From NCBI GenBank assembly GCA_937920545.1, contig CAKZUG010000075.1, positions 1-34,092 on the forward strand: a stretch of DNA of 34,092 nt, read 5' to 3'. Source of the stretch: an uncultured Saccharophagus sp. GTDB taxonomy: Bacteria > Pseudomonadota > Gammaproteobacteria > Pseudomonadales > Cellvibrionaceae. The translations under genes were made by a program, and so were the position numbers. Shown piece by piece: positions 26,803 to 34,092 of the stretch. The notes below the pieces were generated by a model. The model ran no database searches, was not told the DNA's origin, and was given only the letters and a program-made list of their open reading frames with translations. Position 1 is the stretch's first letter, and the number at the start of each line of letters is the position of its first letter.

Positions 26803-27729
26803 ATGCGCACAAAAGCAGGCTACAAAATACCGCTACATCCTAAAACATGGCCTACTTGGTTGGGTTTTGGCGTGTGGTGGCTAGTCACTTGGATGCTACC
26901 CCGTAAAACACTTTTATGGATGGGCATATATTTGGGGCGGTTTGCCATGCGAGTAAGCAAGCGCCGCACCCATATTGCCCGCACCAATATTGATGCGTGT
27001 TTCCCCGAAAAAACACAAGCCGAACGCGATACTATTTTACGCGAGTCAATGGAGTCGATTGGTAAAGGGTTTTTTGAGTTTGGTTTGGCTTGGTTTGGCC
27101 CTATTAGTAAGTTAAATCATGGCTATACCATTGAAGGCTTAGAGTATATCGAACAAGCCCACGCCGATGGTGAAGGTGTGCTCTTAATAGGGTTTCATTT
27201 TTTAACCCTAGAGATTGGCGCGGCGTTTTTAAGTTTAAATATATCGGTAGATGGTTTTTATCAGCCGCACAAAAACCCCGTGTATGAGTTTGTGATGAAA
27301 GTCGGTCGAGAGCGCCATAACAAGCAAGCCGTGAGTTTTCAAAAAAGCGACTTGCGCGGCGTAATTCGCTGTCTAAGAAAAGGGCGTTCGGTACTGTATT
27401 TAAATGATCAAGATCTTGGCCCTAAGCGCTCGGAATTTGTCCCGTTTTTTGGCATACAAACCGCCACGGTATTGGGTACTAGCCAGTTATTACGTGCAGG
27501 TAAGGCGCGGGCCTTATTTCATATTACGGGCCGCAACGATGACGGCACTTATTATATTAAATTTGTACCACCGTCCCAGCCATTAGGCCAAGGCGATGAT
27601 TTAGAAGACGCGCGGATGATTAACGCCTTTGCTGAAAACGCTATTCGGCAACAGCCGGGGCAATACTTGTGGGCGCATAGACGCTTTAAAACACGCCCAG
27701 AAGGTGAGCCACCCTTTTATAAATTGTAG
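26803..27729 (+). CDS. lpxL: Lipid A biosynthesis acyltransferase (LpxL/HtrB family)
   Basis: Inner-membrane acyltransferase that adds a secondary acyl chain (lauroyl or similar) from acyl-ACP to Kdo-lipid A. 308 residues, as usual. Visible features are an N-terminal hydrophobic helix (about residues 16-35), the catalytic HX4E (H132-x4-E137 in GFHFLTLE), and an RRRTHIARTNIDACFPEK-like segment (here KRRTHIARTN) after the helix. A later NDQDLGPKRSEFVPFFG motif is also typical. It follows fabV by 9 bp, so fatty-acid synthesis and lipid A acylation are probably co-transcribed. Confidence 0.92.
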   Translation: MRTKAGYKIPLHPKTWPTWLGFGVWWLVTWMLPRKTLLWMGIYLGRFAMRVSKRRTHIARTNIDACFPEKTQAERDTILRESMESIGKGFFEFGLAWFGPISKLNHGYTIEGLEYIEQAHADGEGVLLIGFHFLTLEIGAAFLSLNISVDGFYQPHKNPVYEFVMKVGRERHNKQAVSFQKSDLRGVIRCLRKGRSVLYLNDQDLGPKRSEFVPFFGIQTATVLGTSQLLRAGKARALFHITGRNDDGTYYIKFVPPSQPLGQGDDLEDARMINAFAENAIRQQPGQYLWAHRRFKTRPEGEPPFYKL

Positions 27730-27747
27730 GGTCGGCTCAGTGTTTAT

Positions 27748-27762
27748 GGTACATTATGTACC
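27748..27762. promoter_or_regulatory. 15-bp palindrome upstream of dapA
   Basis: GGTACAT-T-ATGTACC is a perfect 7+1+7 palindrome, about 57 bp before the dapA ATG and 18 bp after the lpxL stop. It is a candidate operator overlapping the dapA promoter region. The bound factor is unknown. Confidence 0.45.
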
Positions 27763-27818
27763 CATATCTTTTCAGGTTTAAAAACCACTATTAATTTGTG
27801 TTATTTTGGAGACGTTAC

Positions 27819-28694
27819 ATGTTCCACGGTAGTATGGTTGCACTTGTTACCCCTATGCAGCCCAATGGCGATGTTGATTGGCAGGCATTGCACAATCTTG
27901 TGCAATGGCATCTTGAGCAAGGCACACATGCAATTGTTGCCGTTGGCACCACGGGTGAAAGCGCAACATTAAATGTGAACGAGCATATACAAGTAATTAA
28001 GTCGGTGGTAGAGCAAGTAGCGGGTCGTATTCCTGTGATTGCTGGCACAGGTGCTAATTCTACAAGTGAGGCCATCGAGTTAACGCAAGCCGCCGCTACA
28101 GCTAAAGTTGATGGCTGTTTATTGGTGACGCCTTATTATAATAAGCCCACACAAGAAGGCTTGTTTTTACATCATCAAGCGATTGCCAAAGCAGTGGCTA
28201 TTCCTCAACTTTTATATAATGTGCCTGGCCGTACAGCGGTAGATATGCTGCCTGAAACAGCGGCTAAATTATCGTATGTGGATAACATTGTAGGCATCAA
28301 AGAGGCGACAGGTGATATTTCACGTGTTAAATCTATATTAGATAACGCTAAAGACGGCTTTTTACTTATTTCTGGTGATGATGAAACCGCCGTTGATTTT
28401 ATTCATCAAGGTGGTGTAGGGGAAATTTCCGTTACAGCGAATGTTGCCCCTAAACTTGTTGCCACCATGTGTGAACTTGCTGCAAAAGGTGAGATCGAAC
28501 AAGCGCATGCGATCAATAACCAGCTTATGCCTTTGCATGACGCCATGTTTGTTGAATCTAGCCCTATTCCCGTTAAATGGGCCCTCAACAAAATGCAGCG
28601 TATTCAAGACGGTATACGTTTGCCTTTAACAGCATTAAGCGAACAGCACCATGCCACAGTAGAGCAGGCGCTTAAACTGGCAAATGCACTGTAA
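27819..28694 (+). CDS. dapA: 4-hydroxy-tetrahydrodipicolinate synthase
   Basis: First committed enzyme of the lysine/diaminopimelate branch, condensing pyruvate with aspartate semialdehyde. 291 residues (E. coli 292). Schiff-base Lys161 is in GIKEATGD, the catalytic Tyr is in LLYNVPGRT (about residues 131-139), and GTTGE (about 43-47) is intact. The frame opens at a GTG at 27798, but GGAG 8 bases before the ATG at 27819 and the conserved FHGSMVALVTP start choose the latter. dapA precedes bamC, a conserved order in gammaproteobacteria. Confidence 0.97.
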   Translation: MFHGSMVALVTPMQPNGDVDWQALHNLVQWHLEQGTHAIVAVGTTGESATLNVNEHIQVIKSVVEQVAGRIPVIAGTGANSTSEAIELTQAAATAKVDGCLLVTPYYNKPTQEGLFLHHQAIAKAVAIPQLLYNVPGRTAVDMLPETAAKLSYVDNIVGIKEATGDISRVKSILDNAKDGFLLISGDDETAVDFIHQGGVGEISVTANVAPKLVATMCELAAKGEIEQAHAINNQLMPLHDAMFVESSPIPVKWALNKMQRIQDGIRLPLTALSEQHHATVEQALKLANAL

Positions 28695-28727
28695 GTTTTT
28701 GACCAAACCAATAAGAATGATTCACTT

Positions 28728-29912
28728 ATGATCTTTAAACGTACTTCATTAATTTTTGTTTTATCGGCTGTTCCGTTCTTTACTGCTTGCAGTTTCATTG
28801 GCGGTGATAAAGGCATGTTTCGCGACCGCTCAAAAGATTATTTGGGCTCAGGGTCACTTAAACCGATTGTCATCCCGCCGGCATTAAAAAGTAAACCGCT
28901 TAATACTGCGTTTGTTATCCCGCATGTCAGCGCAAAAGACGAGTTTGGTGATGCGGTAAAAATTAGTGAATATGTTGTCCCACGGCCAGAAGCCATTGCC
29001 GAAGATGAAGCCGAACTGGGTGTGAAAATACAATCTTTAGGGGGCGATCGATGGATCTTTTTGAATGTGCCTACATCACAAGTATGGCCGCAAACGCAAA
29101 GCTTTTTATCTGAAAATAATGTATCACCTGTTAAATCGTACGCATTAGAAGGTGTGATAGAGACTAATTGGGTGACGTTTAAAGATGACGCCAGCACAAA
29201 AAGCCGTTATCGCCTGCATATCCAAAAAGGGATTCACCCCGACACAACTGAAATCCACGTAACACAAGCACAGTTTGCCTCAGACAGTTTACCTGCTTTT
29301 GGTCCAAGTTTTGACTGGCCTGAAAGATCACATGATACCGAGCGTGAAAAATGGTTAACCGATGAGTTAGCCGCTGTTTTGGCTTTAGGTGTGAGCAACA
29401 GTGCCGCGTCATTAATGGGGCAAGCTGTAGGTGGGAGCGTTAAGGCTAACTTAGGTCGCTACAAAGGTGAGCCTGTTTTACGCCTAGATTTACCCGCTGT
29501 ACGCGCTAATGCATCGCTGTTGCATGCTATTAAAGCCGATCAATTTGTCATGTATGATGCCATTCAAAACGAAGGTGTTTTTTACTTTGGCTACCCGTAT
29601 ACACCAAAAAAGACAGGTTTTTTTAGTCGATTAGCGTTTTGGCGTGGCTATAAAGGCGCTAAACCGACTAGCCCGTTTAGTATTGGCGATGTCTTGTCAC
29701 AATTAAGTGATAAACCTGAAGTAAAAGAGACATTCTCTGGTGTGTCGTCTGCCGCTTTTATCGCTTCACCTAAAAATATTAATGGCTACCTTGTGATTGT
29801 TCACCCTGTAGGCGATGGTTTTGTCGCCAAAATAAGAACCGCTCAAGGTGAAACGTTAGAGGATGCGCACGCTAAAGGTATTTTACGCTTGCTACGCACA
29901 CGTTTAATTTAG
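28728..29912 (+). CDS. bamC: Outer-membrane protein assembly factor BamC
   Basis: Lipoprotein subunit of the BAM complex that inserts beta-barrel proteins into the outer membrane. Lipobox FTAC, so Cys21 would be lipidated. 394 residues, somewhat longer than E. coli BamC (344). It has an unstructured N-terminal region (about 22-90), then helix-grip-type domains with DRWIFLNVPTSQVWPQ (about 105-120), and ends HAKGILRLLRTRLI. Position after dapA supports the call. Ribosome site is weak (AAGAAT). Whether the extra length reflects a third domain is uncertain. Confidence 0.88.
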   Translation: MIFKRTSLIFVLSAVPFFTACSFIGGDKGMFRDRSKDYLGSGSLKPIVIPPALKSKPLNTAFVIPHVSAKDEFGDAVKISEYVVPRPEAIAEDEAELGVKIQSLGGDRWIFLNVPTSQVWPQTQSFLSENNVSPVKSYALEGVIETNWVTFKDDASTKSRYRLHIQKGIHPDTTEIHVTQAQFASDSLPAFGPSFDWPERSHDTEREKWLTDELAAVLALGVSNSAASLMGQAVGGSVKANLGRYKGEPVLRLDLPAVRANASLLHAIKADQFVMYDAIQNEGVFYFGYPYTPKKTGFFSRLAFWRGYKGAKPTSPFSIGDVLSQLSDKPEVKETFSGVSSAAFIASPKNINGYLVIVHPVGDGFVAKIRTAQGETLEDAHAKGILRLLRTRLI

Positions 29913-30024
29913 CGTATACATGCGGTTAGTTGCATTGCCTTTTATATAATGATGTAACGTAAGCTGCATGTTTTTGCGGTTTACGTGTATTTTTTGATTT
30001 ATCACATCTTTTTAATTCATTTTT

Positions 30025-30801
30025 ATGACAACTCCTGTTTTTCAATTTGCCTCTCTAGGCAGCGGTAGCGACGGCAATACCACGGTGATTCAAGCTGGCG
30101 ATAGCTACTTTTTGCTGGATTGCGGTTTTTCTATGCGTGAAACTATCAAGCGCTTAGCACGCTTAGATATCGACATTACGCAAATTACTGCCATTCTGGT
30201 GACACATGAGCACGGCGATCATATTAAAGGTATGCCTGCACTTAACCGTAAATACCGTATTCCTGTCTATATGACGCGCGGCACGCGTTTAGCTAAATCG
30301 TACGGTGAATTGCCCGTCATTGAAATCATCGAAGATTTCAATGCCTTTACATTGGGTGGTTGTCGTATTACACCTGTTGCCGTGCCCCACGACGCGAAAG
30401 AACCCGCACAATTTACGTTTGAGTTTGGTGGCTTACGGTTAGGTATATTGACGGATATTGGTTTTATCACGCCGCATGTTGTCGATGGGTTTGATTGTTG
30501 TGATGCGTTGCTAGTAGAGGCAAATCATGATTTGGCCTTGCTTTCTATGGGGCCTTATCCGCAATCGCTTAAAACCCGCGTATCGGGTAATTGGGGGCAC
30601 CTTAACAACCTTCAAACCGCTGATTTTTTACAGCAAATTAACCTCAATAAACTAAAAACCTTGGTCATTGGTCATATTAGCCAAAAAAATAACTGTATAA
30701 AAAAAGTGTCTGAGGTGCTTGAGCCCCACTTGCCTGCGCGTTTATTTGAATCGATTAAATATGCCTGCCAAGATGAAGGTTTTGGTTGGATATCGCTCTG
30801 A
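30025..30801 (+). CDS. MBL-fold metal-dependent hydrolase (YycJ/VicX-like)
   Basis: 258-residue metallo-beta-lactamase-fold enzyme. The metal-binding motif is HEHGDH (H61, H63, D65, H66) and it opens with FASLGSGSDGNTT, which is characteristic of the YycJ-type subfamily (predicted exonuclease/hydrolase). A further conserved GHISQKNN-like loop is at the C-terminus. The substrate is unknown. The ATG lacks an obvious ribosome site, but the conserved start fits. It follows bamC, the order found in other gammaproteobacteria. The last codons are duplicated after the stop (30772-30828). Confidence 0.88.
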   Translation: MTTPVFQFASLGSGSDGNTTVIQAGDSYFLLDCGFSMRETIKRLARLDIDITQITAILVTHEHGDHIKGMPALNRKYRIPVYMTRGTRLAKSYGELPVIEIIEDFNAFTLGGCRITPVAVPHDAKEPAQFTFEFGGLRLGILTDIGFITPHVVDGFDCCDALLVEANHDLALLSMGPYPQSLKTRVSGNWGHLNNLQTADFLQQINLNKLKTLVIGHISQKNNCIKKVSEVLEPHLPARLFESIKYACQDEGFGWISL

Positions 30802-30828
30802 TGAAGGTTTTGGGTTAGATATTATTCT
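30772..30828 (+). repeat. Tandem duplication spanning the MBL gene stop codon
   Basis: The segment at 30772-30799 (starting GATGAAGGTTTTGG) recurs imperfectly at 30800-30828 with one extra base. The stop TGA is formed at the junction of the copies. The second copy lies beyond the gene and is not translated. Confidence 0.8.
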
Positions 30829-30877
30829 AAACCTCCTCTATTGGTTCTTGTTTTTTGAATGTGTCGAATTTAATCAC

Positions 30878-30891
30878 GTGTAAATTTACAC
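30878..30891. promoter_or_regulatory. 14-bp palindrome upstream of the PilZ gene
   Basis: GTGTAAATTTACAC is a perfect palindrome about 48 bp before the start codon at 30939. It resembles generic TGTAAA-TTTACA operators, but I cannot assign a regulator. TATACT sequences at 30900-30905 and 30913-30918 could be -10 elements, without clear -35 partners. Confidence 0.45.
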
Positions 30892-30938
30892 CTTTAGTTT
30901 ATACTCATTGAATATACTGTAAATTTAGGAGAGTTAAA

Positions 30939-31211
30939 GTGGAAGAACGCCGTCGTTCGAGGCGAACGCAGACTAGCATTCGTGTCGAGATCAGCCACCC
31001 ATCATTTGGTTTAATTATTGGTTCCACAAGCGATTTATCTGAAGGTGGCGCGCAAGTCACTCTTGAAAACAGTCGTGTTTTACCCCCTTCGGGTACTGTG
31101 GTTGATGTTCAGTTTAAAAAATTAATTGGCAATATTAACGAGAAGCCAGTCCCTATGCGTGTAATGCATACTGTTAAATCAACTATCGGTTTAATGTTTG
31201 TTACCACTTGA
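30939..31211 (+). CDS. PilZ-domain protein, probable c-di-GMP receptor
   Basis: 90-residue single-domain PilZ protein. The two c-di-GMP-binding motifs are visible: an Arg-rich RRRSRR at residues 4-9, matching RxxxR, and DLSEGGAQ (about 32-39), matching (D/N)xSxxG. Such proteins bind cyclic di-GMP and regulate motility, biofilm or exopolysaccharide by protein contact. The partner is not deducible from the context. The start is GTG at 30939, with an AGGAGAG ribosome site six bases upstream. It is a single gene between two promoter-rich gaps. Confidence 0.86.
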   Translation: MEERRRSRRTQTSIRVEISHPSFGLIIGSTSDLSEGGAQVTLENSRVLPPSGTVVDVQFKKLIGNINEKPVPMRVMHTVKSTIGLMFVTT

Positions 31212-31487
31212 TTTGTGTATCCGCATGCATAATATGTAAAGCGTGCGTCATTTCCGCTTGTTTTTACTTTCGCCATCATTCAGCTTGCTATTAACTAGTA
31301 AACATAATGCCAGCCGTGCAGCTAAATACTGATAGAAATGCATGCATTACTTTTTTAAATTGCGGTAGTGTTCATGCTATATAAACAAAATCGGCGTAAA
31401 ATCTTTATACGTATTTCAAATATATGAATAGCAGCATGTATCGCTATACATTTTAAGCAAAATAATTTGGTTAGAAGAGAGAATAAA

Positions 31488-32159
31488 ATGTTTAATAAAA
31501 CAAAGCGCGTATCTAAAATTGCATCATTAGCAGGTTTGCTGGCCTTAACAACGGCGTGTGCCACTTACGACCCTTACACAGGCGATAAAAAAGCGGGCAA
31601 TTCAGCGGTTGGTGCTGGTATTGGCGCATTGGCAGGTGCCGTGATTGGCGCAGCTACAGCGGGTGGCGATAAAAATAAATCAATCTTAACCGGTGCAGCA
31701 GCAGGTGCAGCATTAGGTGGTGGTATTGGTTTGTATATGGATAAACAAGAAGCCAAACTTCGCCAGCAGCTTCAAGGTTCAGGCGTACAAGTACGCCGTG
31801 AAGGCAACGAATTATTTTTAATCATGCCGGGCAATATTACGTTTGCAACAGGTCAATACTCAATTAAATCGCAGTTTTATGATGTGCTTACTTCCGTTTC
31901 TGTTGTCTTAAAAGAATACAATAAAACGGTCATTCAAGTGTCGGGCCACACTGATAACGTAGGTAACTCGCAGTTTAATCAAACGCTTAGTGAGCAGCGC
32001 GCCGCTAGCGTAAAAACGTATTTAGTGCAAAAAGGCATTGTGCCAGGCCGCGTACAATCAGTTGGCTACGGTTTTCGTTACCCTGTTGCGCCTAATGCAA
32101 CAGCTCAAGGCCGCGAGCAAAACCGTCGTGTAGAACTTAAGCTAGAAGTGATTGAGTAA
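31488..32159 (+). CDS. OmpA-domain lipoprotein with glycine zipper (YiaD-like)
   Basis: 223-residue outer-membrane lipoprotein: lipobox TTAC places the lipidated Cys at residue 24. Residues about 38-82 are Gly/Ala-rich, a glycine-zipper segment that may span or associate with the membrane. The C-terminal OmpA domain (about 105-220) binds peptidoglycan and has GHTDNVGNSQFNQTLSEQRA and the REQNRRVELKL end. The frame opens at a TTG at 31467, but AGAGAGAA before the ATG at 31488 gives the proper signal peptide. A terminator follows. It is divergent in role from the similar lipoprotein at 33144. Confidence 0.9.
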   Translation: MFNKTKRVSKIASLAGLLALTTACATYDPYTGDKKAGNSAVGAGIGALAGAVIGAATAGGDKNKSILTGAAAGAALGGGIGLYMDKQEAKLRQQLQGSGVQVRREGNELFLIMPGNITFATGQYSIKSQFYDVLTSVSVVLKEYNKTVIQVSGHTDNVGNSQFNQTLSEQRAASVKTYLVQKGIVPGRVQSVGYGFRYPVAPNATAQGREQNRRVELKLEVIE

Positions 32160-32204
32160 ACACCTTAATTTTATACAGTAGCACCTTGCTACTTAGATGT
32201 TATT

Positions 32205-32229
32205 AAAGCCACTTTATGTGGCTTTTTTT
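32205..32229 (+). terminator. Rho-independent terminator after the OmpA lipoprotein
   Basis: AAAGCCAC (32205-32212) pairs with GTGGCTTT (32218-32225), followed by T to 32229. It ends the lipoprotein transcript and lies 11 bp before the rsmJ ATG, which argues against a start at the ATG at 32216 inside the stem. Confidence 0.85.
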
Positions 32230-32239
32230 ATGGAATGTT

Positions 32240-33031
32240 ATGTTGTCAGATACGTTAATTATAAAATCGACTATTTCTGCTTGGGAGCAAGCCAGTGCGT
32301 TTGCCGCTGTACATAAGTTAAGCATTGTTGATATTGATAAAAAAACGGCACATGATTTTACGTTAGTGTTTGATTTTACGCGTGTTTACTTGCTCGATTG
32401 TAGACAAAAGAAGCCAGTTGAAATCTGTGTCGATTTTAATTCTGGTGCGGCGGAGCATCGACGAAAATACGGTGGCGGTGCAGGGCAATCAATTGCAAAA
32501 GCCTGTGGTATAAAAGGCGGCAGAAAACTTCATATACTGGATGCCACAGCAGGCTTGGGGGGCGATAGCTTTGTGATGGCAAGTTTAGGTTGCACGCTCA
32601 CGTTATTAGAGCGCTCACCTATTGCGTTTAGCTTGTTAAATAATGCTTTAGAGCGCGCAAGTGAAAGCGAAAATGTTGAGTTGCTCGATATTACCTCACG
32701 TATGACATTACACAATGTAAGTGCGCTTGATGCTTTGCATAACATAGGCGTGTATTCAGATGATGCGTTCGATGTTATTTACTTAGACCCCATGTTTCCT
32801 GAAAAGAATAAGAAAGCATTGGCTAAAAAAGAAATGCAAATCTTTCAGCAAATAGTGGGTGCCGATAACGATGCTGATAACTTGCTGGAACCTGCACTAG
32901 AAGCAGCCACATACCGTGTGGTGGTTAAACGTTCCAAAACCGCTCCGTATTTAAATGGTGTAGAGCCAACGCTTGAGCTCAAGGGCAAATCTTCACGCTT
33001 TGATATTTATACTAAAAAAAAGCTACCTTAA
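32240..33031 (+). CDS. rsmJ: 16S rRNA (guanine(1516)-N(2))-methyltransferase RsmJ
   Basis: S-adenosylmethionine-dependent methyltransferase modifying G1516 in helix 45 of 16S rRNA. 263 residues (E. coli about 250). SAM-binding motif DATAGLGGD (about residues 98-106), acidic loop LLERSP (about 122-127), catalytic-type YLDPMFPEKNKKALAKKEM (about 178-196), and the C-terminal RFDIY. The frame opens at the ATG at 32216, inside a terminator stem. The ATG at 32240 with GGAA upstream is preferred. It is transcribed separately from its neighbours. Confidence 0.94.
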   Translation: MLSDTLIIKSTISAWEQASAFAAVHKLSIVDIDKKTAHDFTLVFDFTRVYLLDCRQKKPVEICVDFNSGAAEHRRKYGGGAGQSIAKACGIKGGRKLHILDATAGLGGDSFVMASLGCTLTLLERSPIAFSLLNNALERASESENVELLDITSRMTLHNVSALDALHNIGVYSDDAFDVIYLDPMFPEKNKKALAKKEMQIFQQIVGADNDADNLLEPALEAATYRVVVKRSKTAPYLNGVEPTLELKGKSSRFDIYTKKKLP

Positions 33032-33061
33032 AAAAGCTACCTGAAGAACATTACCTCAAAA

Positions 33062-33091
33062 CTAAAAAAGAGCCAAAGGGCTCTTTTTTAG
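33062..33091. terminator. Bidirectional terminator between rsmJ and the OmpA lipoprotein
   Basis: CTAAAAAAGAGCC pairs with GGCTCTTTTTTAG around a short loop (33062-33074 with 33079-33091). The A run and T run make it functional for rsmJ on plus and the convergent lipoprotein gene on minus. Confidence 0.88.
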
Positions 33092-33143
33092 TTTCGTTTT
33101 AATGGGTGCCATACAGCTAAAAATAACAGCAAATTAATAGCCA

Positions 33144-33758
33144 TTAATAAATAACAGCAAATTCACGTTTTGTGCCATCTAACTCGATGCGTACACGTCT
33201 GTTTTCCTCACGGCCCATTTCGGTTTCATTAGTGGCAACAGGTCTGCGTTCGCCATAAGCGTCAATGTCAAAATCGGCTTCGGTAAAGCCGCTCATAACC
33301 AGGTAATCTCTTACCGATTGTGCTCTTTCTTTCGATAATGCACGGTTATACTCATTTGTACCAATGGCATCTGTATGGCCTGATAGCGTCAGTTCCAGTT
33401 CGCTACTCTTATCTGGTAGTGTGTTAAGCATATTGTCTATTTGCTGTTTTGATTCGCTTGTTAGCTCGGATGAATCAAAATTAAAATTGATGACCAATGT
33501 TTTTTCAATCGATTCTGTTACAGCGATTATTTCAGGTGCGGCTTCAGGTACAGATTGAGGCGCCGATTCAGGCTCAATACTTGGCTCTTTATCTACCTTA
33601 ACAGACATCATTGCGGGCCTCGCCGCAGTTGTATTCACTTTATTTGAATCTGATTTCATTGACAATAGTTCATAATTATCATTAGAGCTACAACCTGCTG
33701 TGGCAATCAGTGCAGTAGAAATGGCGGTTGTTAAAATAACTTTTTTTGTAAGCTTCAT
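33144..33758 (-). CDS. OmpA-family lipoprotein
   Basis: 204-residue lipoprotein: signal peptide with lipobox ATAGC, Cys at residue 23. Residues about 35-85 are low-complexity (rich in Glu, Pro, Ala, Ser). The C-terminal OmpA-type peptidoglycan-binding domain (about 88-200) contains FDSSELTSESKQQID, SGHTDAIGTNEYNRALSKERA and a REENRRVRIEL end. It is close in domain type to the lipoprotein at 31488 but lacks the glycine zipper. The ribosome site is a strong GGAGGA. It is a stand-alone gene between a bidirectional terminator and an AT-rich region. Confidence 0.9.
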   Translation of the reverse strand: MKLTKKVILTTAISTALIATAGCSSNDNYELLSMKSDSNKVNTTAARPAMMSVKVDKEPSIEPESAPQSVPEAAPEIIAVTESIEKTLVINFNFDSSELTSESKQQIDNMLNTLPDKSSELELTLSGHTDAIGTNEYNRALSKERAQSVRDYLVMSGFTEADFDIDAYGERRPVATNETEMGREENRRVRIELDGTKREFAVIY

Positions 33759-33951
33759 GTTTCCTCCAAGTTAACTAATTAAATAAAAGGTAGATAGTTA
33801 AGTAGCTGCAATAATTAAGTGAAATATAAATAATTAAGTATACAGCGTGTAAACTTATTGAAATTAAAGCTAATAAGGTGCCAATTATTAAAAGTGTATA
33901 ATTAACAGTGGGTTAGGTGTTTTTGTCGGGGAGGGGGTTATGTTTTTATAT
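33759..33951. other. AT-rich intergenic DNA before the IS element
   Basis: No gene, RNA or terminator found. This region holds the promoter of the minus-strand lipoprotein by position, but no -10/-35 pair stands out. A G-rich run (GGGGAGGGGG) lies at 33929-33938. Confidence 0.3.
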
Positions 33952-34092
33952 CTTGAATTCAAGTATTAAGTGCAATCATTATGAAGCCACCAGAACTTCT
34001 GATTGCCCCGTAAATAATTCATGAGGGGTTTTATACCCTCTTGTTTTTCTTGGCCTATGATTGAGCTTATCAACTGCCGCTTGTATTTCTGC
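33952..34092 (-). mobile_element. Right end of an IS30-family insertion sequence (partial)
   Basis: The transposase C-terminus runs off the window. The bases after its stop, including CTTGAATTCAAG at 33952-33963 and the stretch to about 33976, are the likely terminal inverted repeat. The exact end and target duplication cannot be read because the other end is outside the window. Confidence 0.65.
33979..34092 (-). CDS. IS30-family transposase, C-terminal fragment
   Basis: 37 residues plus stop, open at the window edge. The reading is AEIQAAVDKLNHRPRKTRGY then KTPHELF and GQSEVLVAS. The LN-x-RPRKT-x-G(Y/F)KTP core is the characteristic end of IS30-family DDE transposases. Too short to say whether the full element is intact. 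Confidence 0.85.
   Translation of the reverse strand, partial: AEIQAAVDKLNHRPRKTRGYKTPHELFTGQSEVLVAS

Noticed and set aside
30878-30891. TyrR box
   Set aside because: TyrR boxes have a six-base spacer between TGTAAA and TTTACA. Here the half-sites abut.

Overview
The window looks like chromosomal core genome from a marine gammaproteobacterium. The best guess is the Cellvibrionales (Saccharophagus / Teredinibacter / Cellvibrio-like). Four things point there: the metY-rimP-nusA-infB-rbfA-truB-rpsO-pnp order, the dapA-bamC-MBL hydrolase order, FabV as enoyl-ACP reductase, and a lipoprotein in which a long poly-serine linker precedes a CBM6-like domain (a habit of marine polysaccharide degraders). 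The DNA is moderately AT-rich. The lineage is inferred from gene content only.

Layout. 1-2585: cold-shock-type DEAD-box RNA helicase (deaD, minus) between a strong hairpin terminator and a good sigma70-like promoter. 2586-5502: a YaiI-family protein (+), a conserved protein of unknown function (-) and a DTW-domain tRNA aminocarboxypropyltransferase (-). 5838-9904: accessory surface/sensing genes, namely a chemoreceptor (+), a CBM6/poly-Ser/HExxH lipoprotein (-) and a secreted double-motif cysteine protein (+). 9934-19646: the translation/RNA superoperon, starting with a near-consensus promoter and initiator tRNA, then rimP, nusA, infB, rbfA, truB, rpsO and pnp. The rpsO and pnp leaders are rich in hairpins that are good candidates for autoregulation.

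19746-24656: a MipA/OmpV-type outer-membrane protein, a secreted BNR-type beta-propeller protein (possible polysaccharide lyase), and, on the minus strand, a glycosyltransferase translationally coupled to a TauE/SafE-type exporter gene cut by one in-frame TGA. 24851-29912: miaE-like hydroxylase (-), then fabV, an lpxL-type acyltransferase, dapA and bamC (+), which are mostly envelope, lipid and lysine/peptidoglycan genes. 30025-33758: MBL-fold hydrolase, a small PilZ protein (c-di-GMP), and two OmpA-domain lipoproteins flanking rsmJ. The extreme right end (33979-34092) is the C-terminus of an IS30-family transposase running off the window.

Most of the window is ordinary housekeeping DNA, and I do not see a convincing new multi-gene defence or mobile system. 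The items most worth a second look are the split TauE gene, the multi-hairpin pnp leader with its GTG start, the unknown 477-residue protein, the BNR propeller protein, the poly-Ser CBM6 putative metallopeptidase, the double-motif secreted protein, and several repeat or palindrome signals in intergenic DNA. No CRISPR array, rRNA, prophage or replication origin was seen.
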